Source of the DNA: Callorhinus ursinus
Taxonomy: Eukaryota; Chordata; Mammalia; Carnivora; Otariidae
Assembly (NCBI RefSeq): GCF_003265705.1
Contig: NW_020312893.1
Coordinates: forward strand, 18,941,007 to 19,005,006
DNA length: 64,000 nt
Reading direction: 5' to 3'
Part shown: piece after piece, positions 61,741-64,000 of the stretch
Layout: every line of letters starts with the position of its first letter
Position numbering within the stretch: position 1 is the first letter of the stretch
The notes under the pieces: model-generated
Told to the model about the DNA's origin: nothing
Seen by the model: the letters and a program-made list of their open reading frames with translations, nothing else
The model's database searches: none
Program-made: the position numbers and the translations under genes

Positions 61741-63862
61741 CACAAACACACACACACACACACACACACACAATCGAATGGTCCACAAAAACATTCTGTC
61801 TTCCCCCTGAAGGTTTTCCAAGGCATTTTTATCATTAACCAGTCTTCCTTTTAAACTTAAATGGCCAATTGAAACAAACAGTTCTGTGATCATTCTTCCA
61901 CAGCTGGTTAAGACTGGAGTGGCAGGTATTAGGGATAATATTCATTTAGCCTCTTGAGGTTTCTGGGCAGACGTGGTAACCTTGCCAGCTCCAGCAGCCT
62001 TTTCGTCCACTGCTTTGATACACCCACGGGGACTGTCTGTTTCGTGTTACAAACAGCTGTCTTCTAGGAGCCACATCTACTAAAAGGAGAATGTCAGCAA
62101 GTTCCTTCTTTCACGGAGCTTAGACTCTTAAGAAGATAAAGCTTAGGGGCGCCTGGCTGGCTCATTCGGAAGAGCGTGAGACTCTTGATCTCAGGGTCAT
62201 GAGCTTGAGCCCCACATTGGATGTAGAGATTACTTAACTAATAAGACTTAAAAAAAAAAGAAGAAGAAGAAGATAAAGCTTATGCACCAGTGGAAAAAAA
62301 TGTGAATGTGACCAGTAGACATAAACTATAATTATTACAGAAGTTCAGAGAAAAATGAGATTGCTATAAGTTAGAGCAAGCAAAAAAGTTTAGGGAAAAA
62401 AACTCTCTTTCATGAAGGAATAGAATATACACTGAACATCGAAATATGGAAAATTCCCAAGTTTAAGATACTTATTTCACTTTTCCTCAGATATATCAAC
62501 TTTACACTAATAGGTCATGTGTCATACTAATATCAAACCCTGCATCCAAATTATCTCTCGTTTTTAATTTAAAAACATTATCATCTTCACTTACAACAAT
62601 CACTTGAAGAAACTTTACCCTCAGGCTTAATTTGGTAATAAAAATTCTTCATTTCTCTGGTTTTCCCAGAGGCTTCATCTGTTTATTAACATTTGTGATG
62701 TATTAATGTTCTTCAGCTTGAAAGATCTAACCATGTGAGCCGAACAGAAGTGAGCAACAACCATGTTTTGATTTATCTGGATAAGGTGAGAGCCCTGCCA
62801 ATCTAGTTGCAAAAGATATATAGCTAATAATCTCTCTAAGGGAACTATACGAATCCTATCCTAAGGGTAGTGAATGAAGGCATTTTGGAGACATTGCCTC
62901 CATGGCAAAAATTTGAGCATTCTAATATTAATTCCAGTAAATATTCTCCTCTCCTTTATTCGCATTTCATGTGAGACTACGGGAAGAAATGGCTTATTAT
63001 AATACTGGGATATGAATACTTCTTGGACCCCATAAGGAAAACATTCTCTGCACAATGTGTTTTTGTCCATAAGTTATTTTGAAGGTATTGAGTAATGTAA
63101 GGAAAAAACCCCTGGGTTTCTTCCTTACATTATTACATCAACATCAACATAATAATTGATGTTATATATTATATATATTATATCTCAAATATATCAATTA
63201 TATAATTCGCATCTCAATTATTATATCAACAGTATAAAAGAGGAAAATACTGTCCATTTCAGCAAGGATGTACCATAAAATGATAAGATCAGTCGACCAA
63301 TAAACCAATCTCATTTTACAGTTATGTATTCTAACATAATTTATTCATTCATATGTTAATGGACATTATATTTTACAAGTTTTGTGAAATTTTAACAAGG
63401 CTGTAATGATAGACCTTTTATATGACTTTTTAAGTCAACATAGTATTTCTACAAGACAGAGAAGTAAAACTATGCCAAATCTCTTGATATGTAAAAATGA
63501 ACATCGCCATTCAACCAACAAAATCATATATCATTCACCCCCTATAAACAGAGCCCATGTACCAGTACTGATAGGAGTATATGAATGTTTGGGTTAGTTA
63601 AGAAAAATTTAGGGATGTTTTCATTCACTCTGGAAGCTTTCTGTACAACTTAAGGACATTGTTAGTTGTTAAAAAGGTTTTTCCCTCCAAAAGTAGATGA
63701 ATAATTAAACTCATCCAAAGAAGAGAGAAGAAAGCTTGTAACTCCCTTTTGCTTTCTAGGTGACAAATCAGACACTCAGCTTGTCCTTCATGGTTTTGCA
63801 AGATGTCCCAGTGAGAGAGTTGAAGCCAGCCATAGTGAAAGTCTATGATTACTATGAGACAG
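23988..63862 (+). CDS. A2M: alpha-2-macroglobulin, exons 1-34 (3' end outside window)
   Basis: Spliced CDS of 34 exons, 4,369 nt (1,456 codons + 1 base), assembled from AG/GT junctions with consistent phase throughout. Secreted plasma glycoprotein that traps endoproteases: a protease cuts the bait region, the internal thioester is exposed and binds it covalently, and the complex is cleared by LRP1. Visible: signal peptide (residues 1-23), then mature SVSGKPQ; MG domains 1-7 over about 24-850; bait region about 691-731; CUB halves flanking the thioester domain (about 950-1265) with [10 protein letters not shown] (Cys973, Gln976); receptor-binding domain from about 1337 with Lys1394 and Lys1398 in PLKPTVKM. 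N-glycosylation sequons at 55, 70, 247, 396, 410, 870, 992 and 1425 match the human sites; N777 is extra. The close paralogue PZP was considered, but signal peptide, exon 4-12 and exon 18 residues follow A2M. No frameshift or stop. About 18-19 C-terminal residues are missing beyond the window. Confidence 0.97.
24074..26263 (+). other. A2M intron 1
   Basis: 2.19 kb. Holds a TA/CATATA microsatellite (about 25104-25158) and a MIR fragment (about 25720-25860, with TTTGAGCCTCAGATTCCATA). The rest is unclassified AT-rich DNA. Confidence 0.8.
26264..26447 (+). CDS. A2M: A2M exon 2
   Basis: Residues 29-90, start of MG1. Contains sequons N55-E-T and N70-R-S and cysteines 48 and 86, which pair in human A2M. 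Acceptor CCCAG|G, donor ACT|GTGAGT. Confidence 0.97.
26998..27180 (+). mobile_element. CAN-SINE in A2M intron 2, sense
   Basis: Head GGGGCGCCTGGGTGGCTCAG; flanked by ATTGAATCAAG at 26987-26997 and 27181-27191. Confidence 0.94.
27449..27608 (+). CDS. A2M: A2M exon 3
   Basis: Residues 91-143 plus one base; end of MG1 and start of MG2, including [10 protein letters not shown] and [12 protein letters not shown]. The codon before the junction is AGA (Arg) where human has Thr. Donor AGAG|GTACGG. Confidence 0.96.
27769..27821 (+). CDS. A2M: A2M exon 4
   Basis: 53 nt encoding [18 protein letters not shown] (codon 144 split with exon 3). Acceptor TTTCAG|TG, donor TTG|GTGAGT. It restores a clean codon boundary. 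Confidence 0.96.
28389..28585 (+). mobile_element. CAN-SINE in A2M intron 4, sense (older)
   Basis: GGGGCACCTGGGTGGCTCAG, body with GCAACCGACTCTTGACTTTG, AAATAAATAAATAAATC tail. Target duplication not clear. Confidence 0.9.
29080..29205 (+). repeat. L2 3'-end fragment in intron 4
   Basis: GAATGCAAGCTCCATGAGAG, GCTCCCAGCACCTAGAATGA and TAAGCACTTAATAAATATTA are the conserved LINE-2 3' end. An ATATAT-rich stretch lies before it (28880-29060). Confidence 0.75.
29222..29427 (+). mobile_element. CAN-SINE in A2M intron 4, sense
   Basis: Head GGGGCGCCTGGGTGGCTCAG; perfect 14-bp duplication AAAATGACTAACCA on both sides (29208-29221 and about 29429-29442). Confidence 0.95.
29866..29886 (+). CDS. A2M: A2M exon 5 (21-nt microexon)
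   Basis: Seven codons, IPLVYIQ, between TTTCAG and GTAAGC. The human gene has the same 21-nt exon at this place, and without it exon 4 and exon 6 would lack the conserved strand sequence. Confidence 0.95.
30160..30328 (+). CDS. A2M: A2M exon 6
   Basis: Residues 169-224 plus one base; end of MG2. Contains [23 protein letters not shown] and HAFTVEEF. Acceptor CATAG|G, donor TTTG|GTATGG. Confidence 0.97.
30635..30806 (+). mobile_element. CAN-SINE in A2M intron 6, internally deleted
   Basis: Head GGGGCACCTGGGTGGCTCAG. The TGGGATCGAGCCC...GGGCTCC part is missing between CCCAGGG and TCCCTGCCCAGC. Target duplication AGAATATCCATT (30620-30631; 30807-30818). Confidence 0.93.
30956..31040 (+). CDS. 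A2M: A2M exon 7
   Basis: Residues 225-252 plus two bases; start of MG3 ([20 protein letters not shown]). Sequon N247-V-S and the following Cys are conserved. Donor CCT|GTGAGT. Confidence 0.97.
31315..31347. repeat. (CA)n microsatellite in A2M intron 7
   Basis: About 16 uninterrupted CA units. The rest of intron 7 (31041-32358) shows no recognised element. Confidence 0.95.
32359..32479 (+). CDS. A2M: A2M exon 8
   Basis: Residues 253-293, MG3, with [10 protein letters not shown] and a three-cysteine stretch (VCRKYS...SSCYS...VCEKF). The cysteines match human A2M although the loop residues differ. Acceptor GACAG|A, donor CAG|GTAGGT. Confidence 0.96.
32480..33230 (+). other. A2M intron 8
   Basis: 750 bp without a repeat I can name. 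Open stretches on both strands lack splice-site or family support. Confidence 0.6.
33231..33345 (+). CDS. A2M: A2M exon 9
   Basis: Residues 294-331 plus one base: [14 protein letters not shown]..., then [10 protein letters not shown]. Acceptor CTAG|CTG, donor ACAG|GTTTGC, a weaker donor than most in this gene. Confidence 0.95.
33499..33608 (+). CDS. A2M: A2M exon 10
   Basis: Residues 332-368, start of MG4: EVELTGKGS, then [13 protein letters not shown] and [10 protein letters not shown]. Long T-rich tract ending TTTTCCAG, then A; donor CAG|GTGAAG. Confidence 0.96.
34087..34264 (-). mobile_element. CAN-SINE in A2M intron 10, antisense
   Basis: AAGATTTTATTTATTTATTT on the left, GAGCCACCCAGGCGCCC on the right; flanked by GCAAGAATATATAT-like target repeats. 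Confidence 0.94.
35370..35553 (-). mobile_element. older CAN-SINE in A2M intron 10, antisense
   Basis: CCGACTGAGCCATCCAGGCA on the right; diverged body and tail (TTATTTTATTTTGTTTTACT). No clear target duplication. Confidence 0.85.
35590..35745 (+). repeat. L2 3'-end fragment in intron 10
   Basis: GATGGCAGGAACTTTGTTTT, CTCAATGCCTGGAACCATGT and ACATAATAAATATTTGTGAT match the LINE-2 3' end. It ends about 50 bp before exon 11. Confidence 0.7.
35797..35958 (+). CDS. A2M: A2M exon 11
   Basis: Residues 369-422, MG4, with sequons N396-A-T and N410-T-T and the conserved [15 protein letters not shown]. Acceptor TTCAG|G, donor AGG|GTAAGT. Confidence 0.97.
36567..36761 (+). mobile_element. CAN-SINE, left arm of inverted pair, A2M intron 11
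   Basis: Starts GGGCACCTGGGTGGCTCAGT and ends in AAATAAATAAATAAAATC plus A tail. Its body equals the reverse complement of the SINE at 36781-36977 apart from one base (GGGCACC versus GGGCGCC). Confidence 0.95.
36781..36977 (-). mobile_element. CAN-SINE, right arm of inverted pair, A2M intron 11
   Basis: Starts with T10-AAAGATTTTATTT and ends GAGCCACCCAGGCGCCC. It shares private variants with the left arm (CCAGGATCGAATCC, CTCCCGGCTCAG, TCGTGCTCTGTATC). Spacer of only about 20 bp (ATGAATGAATGAATGCTCAA). Confidence 0.95.
36978..37801 (+). other. A2M intron 11, right part
   Basis: Mostly unclassified; a short phrase TTTTCTATGTGCTAGGCAAT at about 37010 suggests an ancient MIR/L2-class relic. (AAAT)n at about 36060-36080 in the left part of the intron. 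Confidence 0.5.
37802..38029 (+). CDS. A2M: A2M exon 12
   Basis: 228 nt, residues 423-498. Contains the Cys in SPCYGYQW (inter-subunit disulfide Cys of the human dimer, by position) and [13 protein letters not shown]. Acceptor CATTAG|G, donor CTG|GTGAGA. Confidence 0.97.
38279..38342 (+). CDS. A2M: A2M exon 13
   Basis: 64 nt, residues 499-519 plus one base: [13 protein letters not shown], then VLPVEQGD. Acceptor TTGCAG|A; the donor A|GTGAGT splits codon 520 (Met). Confidence 0.96.
38343..39506 (+). other. A2M intron 13
   Basis: 1.16 kb with no recognised repeat or gene. Confidence 0.6.
39507..39649 (+). CDS. A2M: A2M exon 14
   Basis: Residues 520-567, MG5: [20 protein letters not shown], then [10 protein letters not shown] and ENCLANK. 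The [10 protein letters not shown] segment reads more like human PZP than human A2M, but the flanks are A2M. Donor AAG|GTAGGT. Confidence 0.96.
39650..40265 (+). other. A2M intron 14
   Basis: MIR-like stretch near 39750-39830 (GGTAATGGCAGAGTCAGACT). The remainder is unclassified. Confidence 0.5.
40266..40415 (+). CDS. A2M: A2M exon 15
   Basis: Residues 568-617: VDLSF, then [11 protein letters not shown] and [20 protein letters not shown], the MG6 core strand motif common to all macroglobulins. Donor TCG|GTGAGT. Confidence 0.97.
40416..42391 (+). other. A2M intron 15
   Basis: 1.98 kb. TA/CATA microsatellite at about 40605-40679. An ancient repeat near 41515-41665 (GTCTGCTGTGTTCTAGGTGT, CATGCTCTCATGGAACTTAG). 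A run at about 42231-42245. Otherwise unclassified. Confidence 0.65.
42392..42559 (+). CDS. A2M: A2M exon 16
   Basis: Residues 618-673: [15 protein letters not shown], an acidic loop QQEEDDRDC two residues longer than in human A2M, then [16 protein letters not shown] and EKDMYSFLQ. Acceptor GTACAG|G, donor CAG|GTAAAT. Confidence 0.96.
42650..42745 (-). repeat. MIR-family fragment in intron 16
   Basis: GAGAGGTCAAGTGACTTCTC, CAAGGTCACTAATAG and CAGAGCCAGGGCT are the reverse-oriented core of a MIR-type SINE. Confidence 0.6.
42856..43052 (+). mobile_element. CAN-SINE, sense, tail-to-tail with next
   Basis: Head GGGGTGCCTGGGTGGCTCAG, tail AAATAAATAAATAAAATC. Directly followed by an antisense copy; the two bodies differ at many sites, so they are independent insertions. 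Confidence 0.94.
43055..43231 (-). mobile_element. CAN-SINE, antisense, probably inserted into the A tail of the previous one
   Basis: T-run/AAAGATTTTATTTATTTGAC on the left, GAGCCACCCAGGCGTCCC on the right. Ends 190 bp before exon 17. Confidence 0.94.
43421..43529 (+). CDS. A2M: A2M exon 17 (first half of bait region)
   Basis: Residues 674-709 plus one base. Starts with conserved [18 protein letters not shown] (to Cys691), then enters the bait region with [18 protein letters not shown]. This part shares almost nothing with the human bait and is two codons shorter than human exon 17. Acceptor TTCACAG|G, donor CCAG|GTAAAA. Splice sites and phase are intact, so the divergence is not a broken exon. 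Confidence 0.93.
43796..43991 (+). mobile_element. CAN-SINE in A2M intron 17, sense
   Basis: GGGGTGCCTGGGTGGCTCAG head, CTCAATAAATAAAAAAATC tail, 266 bp downstream of exon 17. Confidence 0.93.
44790..45095 (-). repeat. L2-like relic abutting the exon 18 acceptor
   Basis: Plus-strand phrases TCAGCGAAAATATCACCTCC, AAAGAAGCTTTCCCTTAGCA and TTTGTAGCATGTATCACAAT are the antisense LINE-2 pattern. The region passes directly into CTCCCCCCCTCACCCACCAT, the polypyrimidine tract of exon 18. Confidence 0.65.
45103..45223 (+). CDS. A2M: A2M exon 18 (second half of bait region)
   Basis: Residues 710-749 plus two bases: [20 protein letters not shown] (rest of the bait), then the conserved [19 protein letters not shown]. 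About four codons longer than the human exon. Acceptor CCATAG|T, donor GA|GTAAGT. An L2-like repeat runs up to the acceptor and a CAN-SINE starts 33 bp after the donor. Confidence 0.93.
45257..45441 (+). mobile_element. CAN-SINE in A2M intron 18, 33 bp after the exon 18 donor
   Basis: GGGGCGCCTGGGTGGCTCAG head; target repeat AAAGGCAACA at 45247-45256 and about 45443-45452. Confidence 0.94.
46113..46341 (+). CDS. A2M: A2M exon 19
   Basis: 229 nt, residues 750-826, MG7: [20 protein letters not shown], then [11 protein letters not shown] and [18 protein letters not shown]777-D-T is a sequon absent from the human protein (human has SEDAG). Donor CGG|GTAAAG. Confidence 0.97.
46342..47085 (+). other. 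A2M intron 19
   Basis: 744 bp with no recognised repeat. Confidence 0.6.
47086..47206 (+). CDS. A2M: A2M exon 20
   Basis: Residues 827-866 plus one base: [20 protein letters not shown], then [20 protein letters not shown]. It is two codons shorter than human exon 20 in the variable loop. Acceptor TTTCAG|G, donor TTAG|GTGAGG. Confidence 0.96.
47304..47337 (-). other. C-rich tract, G-quadruplex-type on minus strand, intron 20
   Basis: CCCCGCCCCACCCCCGACCC then CCCACCCTCCCCC, six C runs of three or more separated by one or two bases; the complement is a dense G-run array. It starts 98 bp after the exon 20 donor. Confidence 0.75.
47615..47736 (+). CDS. A2M: A2M exon 21
   Basis: Residues 867-907: [19 protein letters not shown], then [11 protein letters not shown]. 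Conserved sequon N870-F-T. First CUB half. Acceptor TCTTAG|G, donor GAA|GTAAGT. Confidence 0.97.
48126..48177 (+). CDS. A2M: A2M exon 22
   Basis: 52 nt: [17 protein letters not shown] plus one base. Acceptor CTACAG|C, donor TCAG|GTAAGA. The downstream intron, 3.9 kb, is the largest in the window. Confidence 0.96.
48178..48506 (+). other. A2M intron 22, first part
   Basis: MIR-like stretch at about 48250-48380 (GATAAATGAGGCACCTGGTC, AGAGAAGTCATGTAATTTGA) and a short near-duplication of ACTGTATGATGTG at 48453-48490. Confidence 0.5.
48507..48710 (+). mobile_element. CAN-SINE in A2M intron 22, sense
   Basis: GGGGCACCTGGGTGGCTCAG head; target repeat AAAAAGTGAGTGGA / AAAAAGCGAGTAGA with two changes. 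Confidence 0.93.
48725..50180. other. A2M intron 22, middle
   Basis: AT-rich. 49430-49990 reads like an old antisense L1 3' region, weakly. (GAAT)n at about 49688-49711. No exon. Confidence 0.4.
50489..51345 (+). mobile_element. young 5'-truncated LINE-1 in intron 22
   Basis: Begins in ORF2 (GAATGCAAGCTGGTACAACC) and runs through the 3' UTR (TGATGTAATGAGCACTGGGT, ATTAATTGAATTTCAATTTA). Contains a CAN-SINE at 50978-51163. Confidence 0.88.
50978..51163 (+). mobile_element. CAN-SINE nested in young L1
   Basis: GGGTGCCTGGGTGGCTCAGT head, missing the middle GGATCGAG segment (CCCAGGGTCCCATCGGGCTC), tail GAAATAAAATC. L1 flank GGAAACA is repeated after it. Confidence 0.92.
51431..52089 (+). other. 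A2M intron 22, last part
   Basis: Unclassified. No repeat recognised. Confidence 0.5.
52090..52173 (+). CDS. A2M: A2M exon 23
   Basis: 84 nt, residues 925-952 plus one base: [20 protein letters not shown], then ARASISVL, leading into the thioester domain. Acceptor TCTAG|G, donor TTGG|GTAAGC. Confidence 0.96.
52452..52628 (+). CDS. A2M: A2M exon 24 (thioester exon)
   Basis: Residues 953-1011 plus one base. Holds [20 protein letters not shown]; Cys973 and Gln976 form the intramolecular thioester that couples to trapped proteases. Conserved sequon N992-K-T. Acceptor CCTAG|G, donor ACTG|GTGAGT. Confidence 0.98.
52945..53032 (+). CDS. A2M: A2M exon 25
   Basis: 88 nt: [20 protein letters not shown], then YGNNEGNTW. 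Thioester-domain helices. Acceptor TTTCAG|G, donor TG|GTAAGG splits the Trp codon. Confidence 0.97.
53281..53460 (-). mobile_element. old CAN-SINE in A2M intron 25, antisense
   Basis: GAGAGAGAGAGCACACACGA on the left; GACTGGGCCACCCATATGCC on the right. Strongly diverged. Confidence 0.8.
53598..53787 (-). mobile_element. CAN-SINE in A2M intron 25, antisense
   Basis: T run/AAAGATTTTATTTATTTATT left, GAGCCACCCAGGCGCCCC right; flank TCAGCTTTTTTTTTTTT on both sides (53581; 53788). Confidence 0.94.
53919..54050 (+). mobile_element. short CAN-SINE variant in A2M intron 25, sense
   Basis: GGGGCACCTGGGTGGCTCAG head, ends after GCATGGAGCCTACTT plus poly-A with no CT-rich body. Flanking repeat TAAAATCCCTAA(A/G)GCA on both sides. 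Confidence 0.9.
54418..54574 (+). CDS. A2M: A2M exon 26
   Basis: 157 nt: [20 protein letters not shown], then [20 protein letters not shown] and [11 protein letters not shown]. Thioester domain. Donor AAG|GTGAGA. Confidence 0.97.
54614..54815 (-). mobile_element. CAN-SINE in A2M intron 26, antisense
   Basis: AATAAGATTTTATTTATATA left; CTGAGGCACCCAGGGGGCCC right. It starts 40 bp after the exon 26 donor. GAGCTAGTTTTGG / GAGTTAGTTTTGA flank it. A (CTAA)n run follows at about 54897-54922. Confidence 0.92.
55102..55176 (+). CDS. A2M: A2M exon 27
   Basis: 75 nt: [20 protein letters not shown], then PLPAT. Donor ACT|GTAGGT keeps frame; the GTAG|GTACC alternative four bases later would shift the frame, so it was not chosen. 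Confidence 0.96.
55177..55607 (+). other. A2M intron 27
   Basis: 430 bp without a recognised repeat. Confidence 0.6.
55608..55788 (+). CDS. A2M: A2M exon 28
   Basis: 181 nt: [20 protein letters not shown], then [20 protein letters not shown] and LLHEEAVKE. Acceptor CCCCAG|C, donor GAAG|GTGAGC. Confidence 0.97.
55948..56190 (+). repeat. near-complete MIR in A2M intron 28
   Basis: CTGTAGTAGTGAGAAGCTCA, GGCCAAGTCACTTACCTTGC, AGTAAAATGGGGATAACAAT and ACATAGTAAGTGCTTTAAAA follow the MIR consensus in order. Confidence 0.88.
56216..56264 (-). mobile_element. about 49-bp LINE-1 3'-terminus insertion, antisense
   Basis: Poly-T then ATTGTTATGTTAATCACCAT and ATATTACATCA, the reverse complement of the carnivore L1 3' end, between copies of TTACAATAGCCATTCTT / TTACAATAGCCATTCTT (about 56199-56215 and 56264-56280). 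Confidence 0.85.
56319..56527 (-). mobile_element. CAN-SINE in A2M intron 28, antisense
   Basis: T run/AAGATTTTATTTTTATTT left; GAGCCACCCAGGCGCCCC right. Target repeat GCATCATATCATCTTA / GCATCATATCACCTTA. Confidence 0.95.
56770..57520 (-). mobile_element. old LINE-1 3' region, antisense, intron 28
   Basis: GGTAACCATTATCCTGAATT, TGCCACATAATATATTGCAG and GTGTGAGTTTCTCTCAGTTA suggest a decayed antisense L1 3' UTR/ORF2 end. Confidence 0.55.
57521..57922 (+). other. A2M intron 28, last part
   Basis: Unclassified, somewhat GC-richer than the neighbourhood. No exon predicted between exon 28 and 29 because phases already join. Confidence 0.5.
57923..58146 (+). CDS. A2M: A2M exon 29
   Basis: 224 nt: [20 protein letters not shown], then [18 protein letters not shown] and [19 protein letters not shown]. 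The first residue is Gly where human has Asp. Acceptor CTCCAG|G, donor CAG|GTCTGT. Confidence 0.97.
58147..59009 (+). other. A2M intron 29, first part
   Basis: Unclassified apart from a (CAAAA)n stretch near 58447-58466. Confidence 0.5.
59010..59200 (+). mobile_element. CAN-SINE in A2M intron 29, sense, diverged head
   Basis: CCAGGACGTCAGGGTGGCTC head (CpG-rich change of the usual one), TAATAAATAGAATAAAATC tail. Confidence 0.9.
59521..59705 (-). mobile_element. CAN-SINE in A2M intron 29, antisense
   Basis: T run/AAAGAGTTTATTTATTTATT left; ACCATCCGGGCGCCCC right. Perfect target repeat ATAAAATAAGCTTCT on both sides (59505-59519; 59706-59720). Confidence 0.94.
59910..60128 (+). CDS. A2M: A2M exon 30
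   Basis: 219 nt: [20 protein letters not shown], then [19 protein letters not shown] and [10 protein letters not shown]. End of the thioester domain and second CUB half. Donor CAG|GTGAGA. Confidence 0.97.
60285..60412 (+). CDS. A2M: A2M exon 31
   Basis: 128 nt: [20 protein letters not shown], then [20 protein letters not shown]. Start of the receptor-binding domain. Acceptor CCACAG|A, donor CAG|GTAAGA inside an Ser codon. Confidence 0.97.
60413..61336 (+). other. A2M intron 31
   Basis: 924 bp without a recognised repeat. Confidence 0.55.
61337..61427 (+). CDS. A2M: A2M exon 32
   Basis: 91 nt: [20 protein letters not shown], then [10 protein letters not shown]. Lys1394 and Lys1398 correspond to the human receptor-binding lysines. 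Donor ATG|GTAGGT. Confidence 0.97.
61704..61772. repeat. (CA)n microsatellite in A2M intron 32
   Basis: Two long CA runs separated by ACACAAACA, about 70 bp. Confidence 0.95.
62146..62267 (+). mobile_element. short tRNA-like CAN-SINE in A2M intron 32, sense
   Basis: GGGGCGCCTGGCTGGCTCAT head, ends GTAGAGATTACTTAA plus A tail and (AAG)n; no CT body. Target repeat AGAAGATAAAGCTTA (62131-62145; 62268-62282). Confidence 0.93.
62717..62785 (+). CDS. A2M: A2M exon 33
   Basis: 69 nt: [20 protein letters not shown], then LDK. Acceptor TTCAG|C, donor AAG|GTGAGA. Receptor-binding domain. Confidence 0.97.
62786..63759 (+). other. A2M intron 33
   Basis: 974 bp, AT-rich with TATATTATAT stretches near 63160-63185. 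No recognised repeat. Confidence 0.55.
63760..63862 (+). CDS. A2M: A2M exon 34 (last exon in window)
   Basis: 103 nt: [20 protein letters not shown], then [14 protein letters not shown] plus one base. Sequon N1425-Q-T. Donor ACAG|GTGAGT. By the human gene, one more coding exon of roughly 18 codons follows outside the window. Confidence 0.97.
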
Positions 63863-64000
63863 GTGAGTGTGAACAATTTTGACTTCGAAATTAAATTTCT
63901 GATCACAAAAATTTAGGTTTGAGAAATGTGTGGGGGCAACTTACTACACTGTTCTTTCATTTTTGTCTCCATCAAGTCTGATTCTCCTCTGTCTTCTATA
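63863..64000 (+). other. A2M intron 34, partial
   Basis: Begins with the exon 34 donor GTGAGT and runs off the window. No further coding sequence is visible. Confidence 0.9.

Noticed and set aside
8186..62267. tRNA-like sequences with box A/B resemblance at many places
   Set aside because: All are heads of CAN-SINEs with CT-rich bodies and A tails, not tRNA genes.
23988..63862. Pregnancy zone protein (PZP) instead of A2M
   Set aside because: The signal peptide MGKNK..., exon 8 and exon 12 cysteine contexts, the acidic loop of exon 16 and the exon 18 end follow A2M. Only short stretches (for example in exon 14) look PZP-like, as expected of close paralogues.

Overview
The window is a nuclear genomic segment from a placental mammal, almost certainly a carnivoran. 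More than 30 tRNA-derived CAN-SINEs (head resembling 'GGGCGCCTGGGTGGCTCAG', then a CT-rich stretch and (AAATA)n/poly-A) are scattered over both strands. Their 'CCCACTCCCCCTGCTTGTGTTCCCTCTCTCGCTGTGTCTC' style of body is the one I associate, from memory, with arctoid caniforms (bears, pinnipeds, mustelids) rather than dog or cat; the species is not determined. A 400-N gap at 1479-1878 marks a draft assembly.

Layout. Positions 1 to about 23,700 hold no gene I can support. This is intergenic DNA made of nested LINE-1 copies (about 405-3835 antisense, 601-2339 young sense, 3836-7690 sense, 13866-16034 young sense, 16260-17310 sense, 21650-22195 sense), L2- and MIR-like relics, CAN-SINEs, one LTR-like insertion, microsatellites and a tiny U6 snRNA-derived insertion. 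From 23,740 to the right edge lies the alpha-2-macroglobulin gene (A2M) on the plus strand: two STAT-like sites, a TATA box, the 5' UTR, and 34 consecutive coding exons (start codon 23,988; last exon in window ends 63,862). Every exon has an AG acceptor and GT donor, and all phases join into one open frame of 1,456 codons plus one base. Only about the last 18-19 codons, the stop and the 3' UTR should lie beyond 64,000.

The encoded protein is a secreted, thioester-containing, broad-spectrum protease trap: signal peptide, macroglobulin (MG) domains, a protease bait region (exons 17-18), the CGEQ thioester in exon 24, and a receptor-binding domain with the two lysines used for LRP1 binding. The bait region differs strongly from the human one and is flanked by unusually dense repeats. 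I found no new enzymatic or defence system. The notable signals are the bait divergence, a near-identical inverted SINE pair at 36.6-37.0 kb, and several ultra-short retro-insertions with clean target-site duplications.
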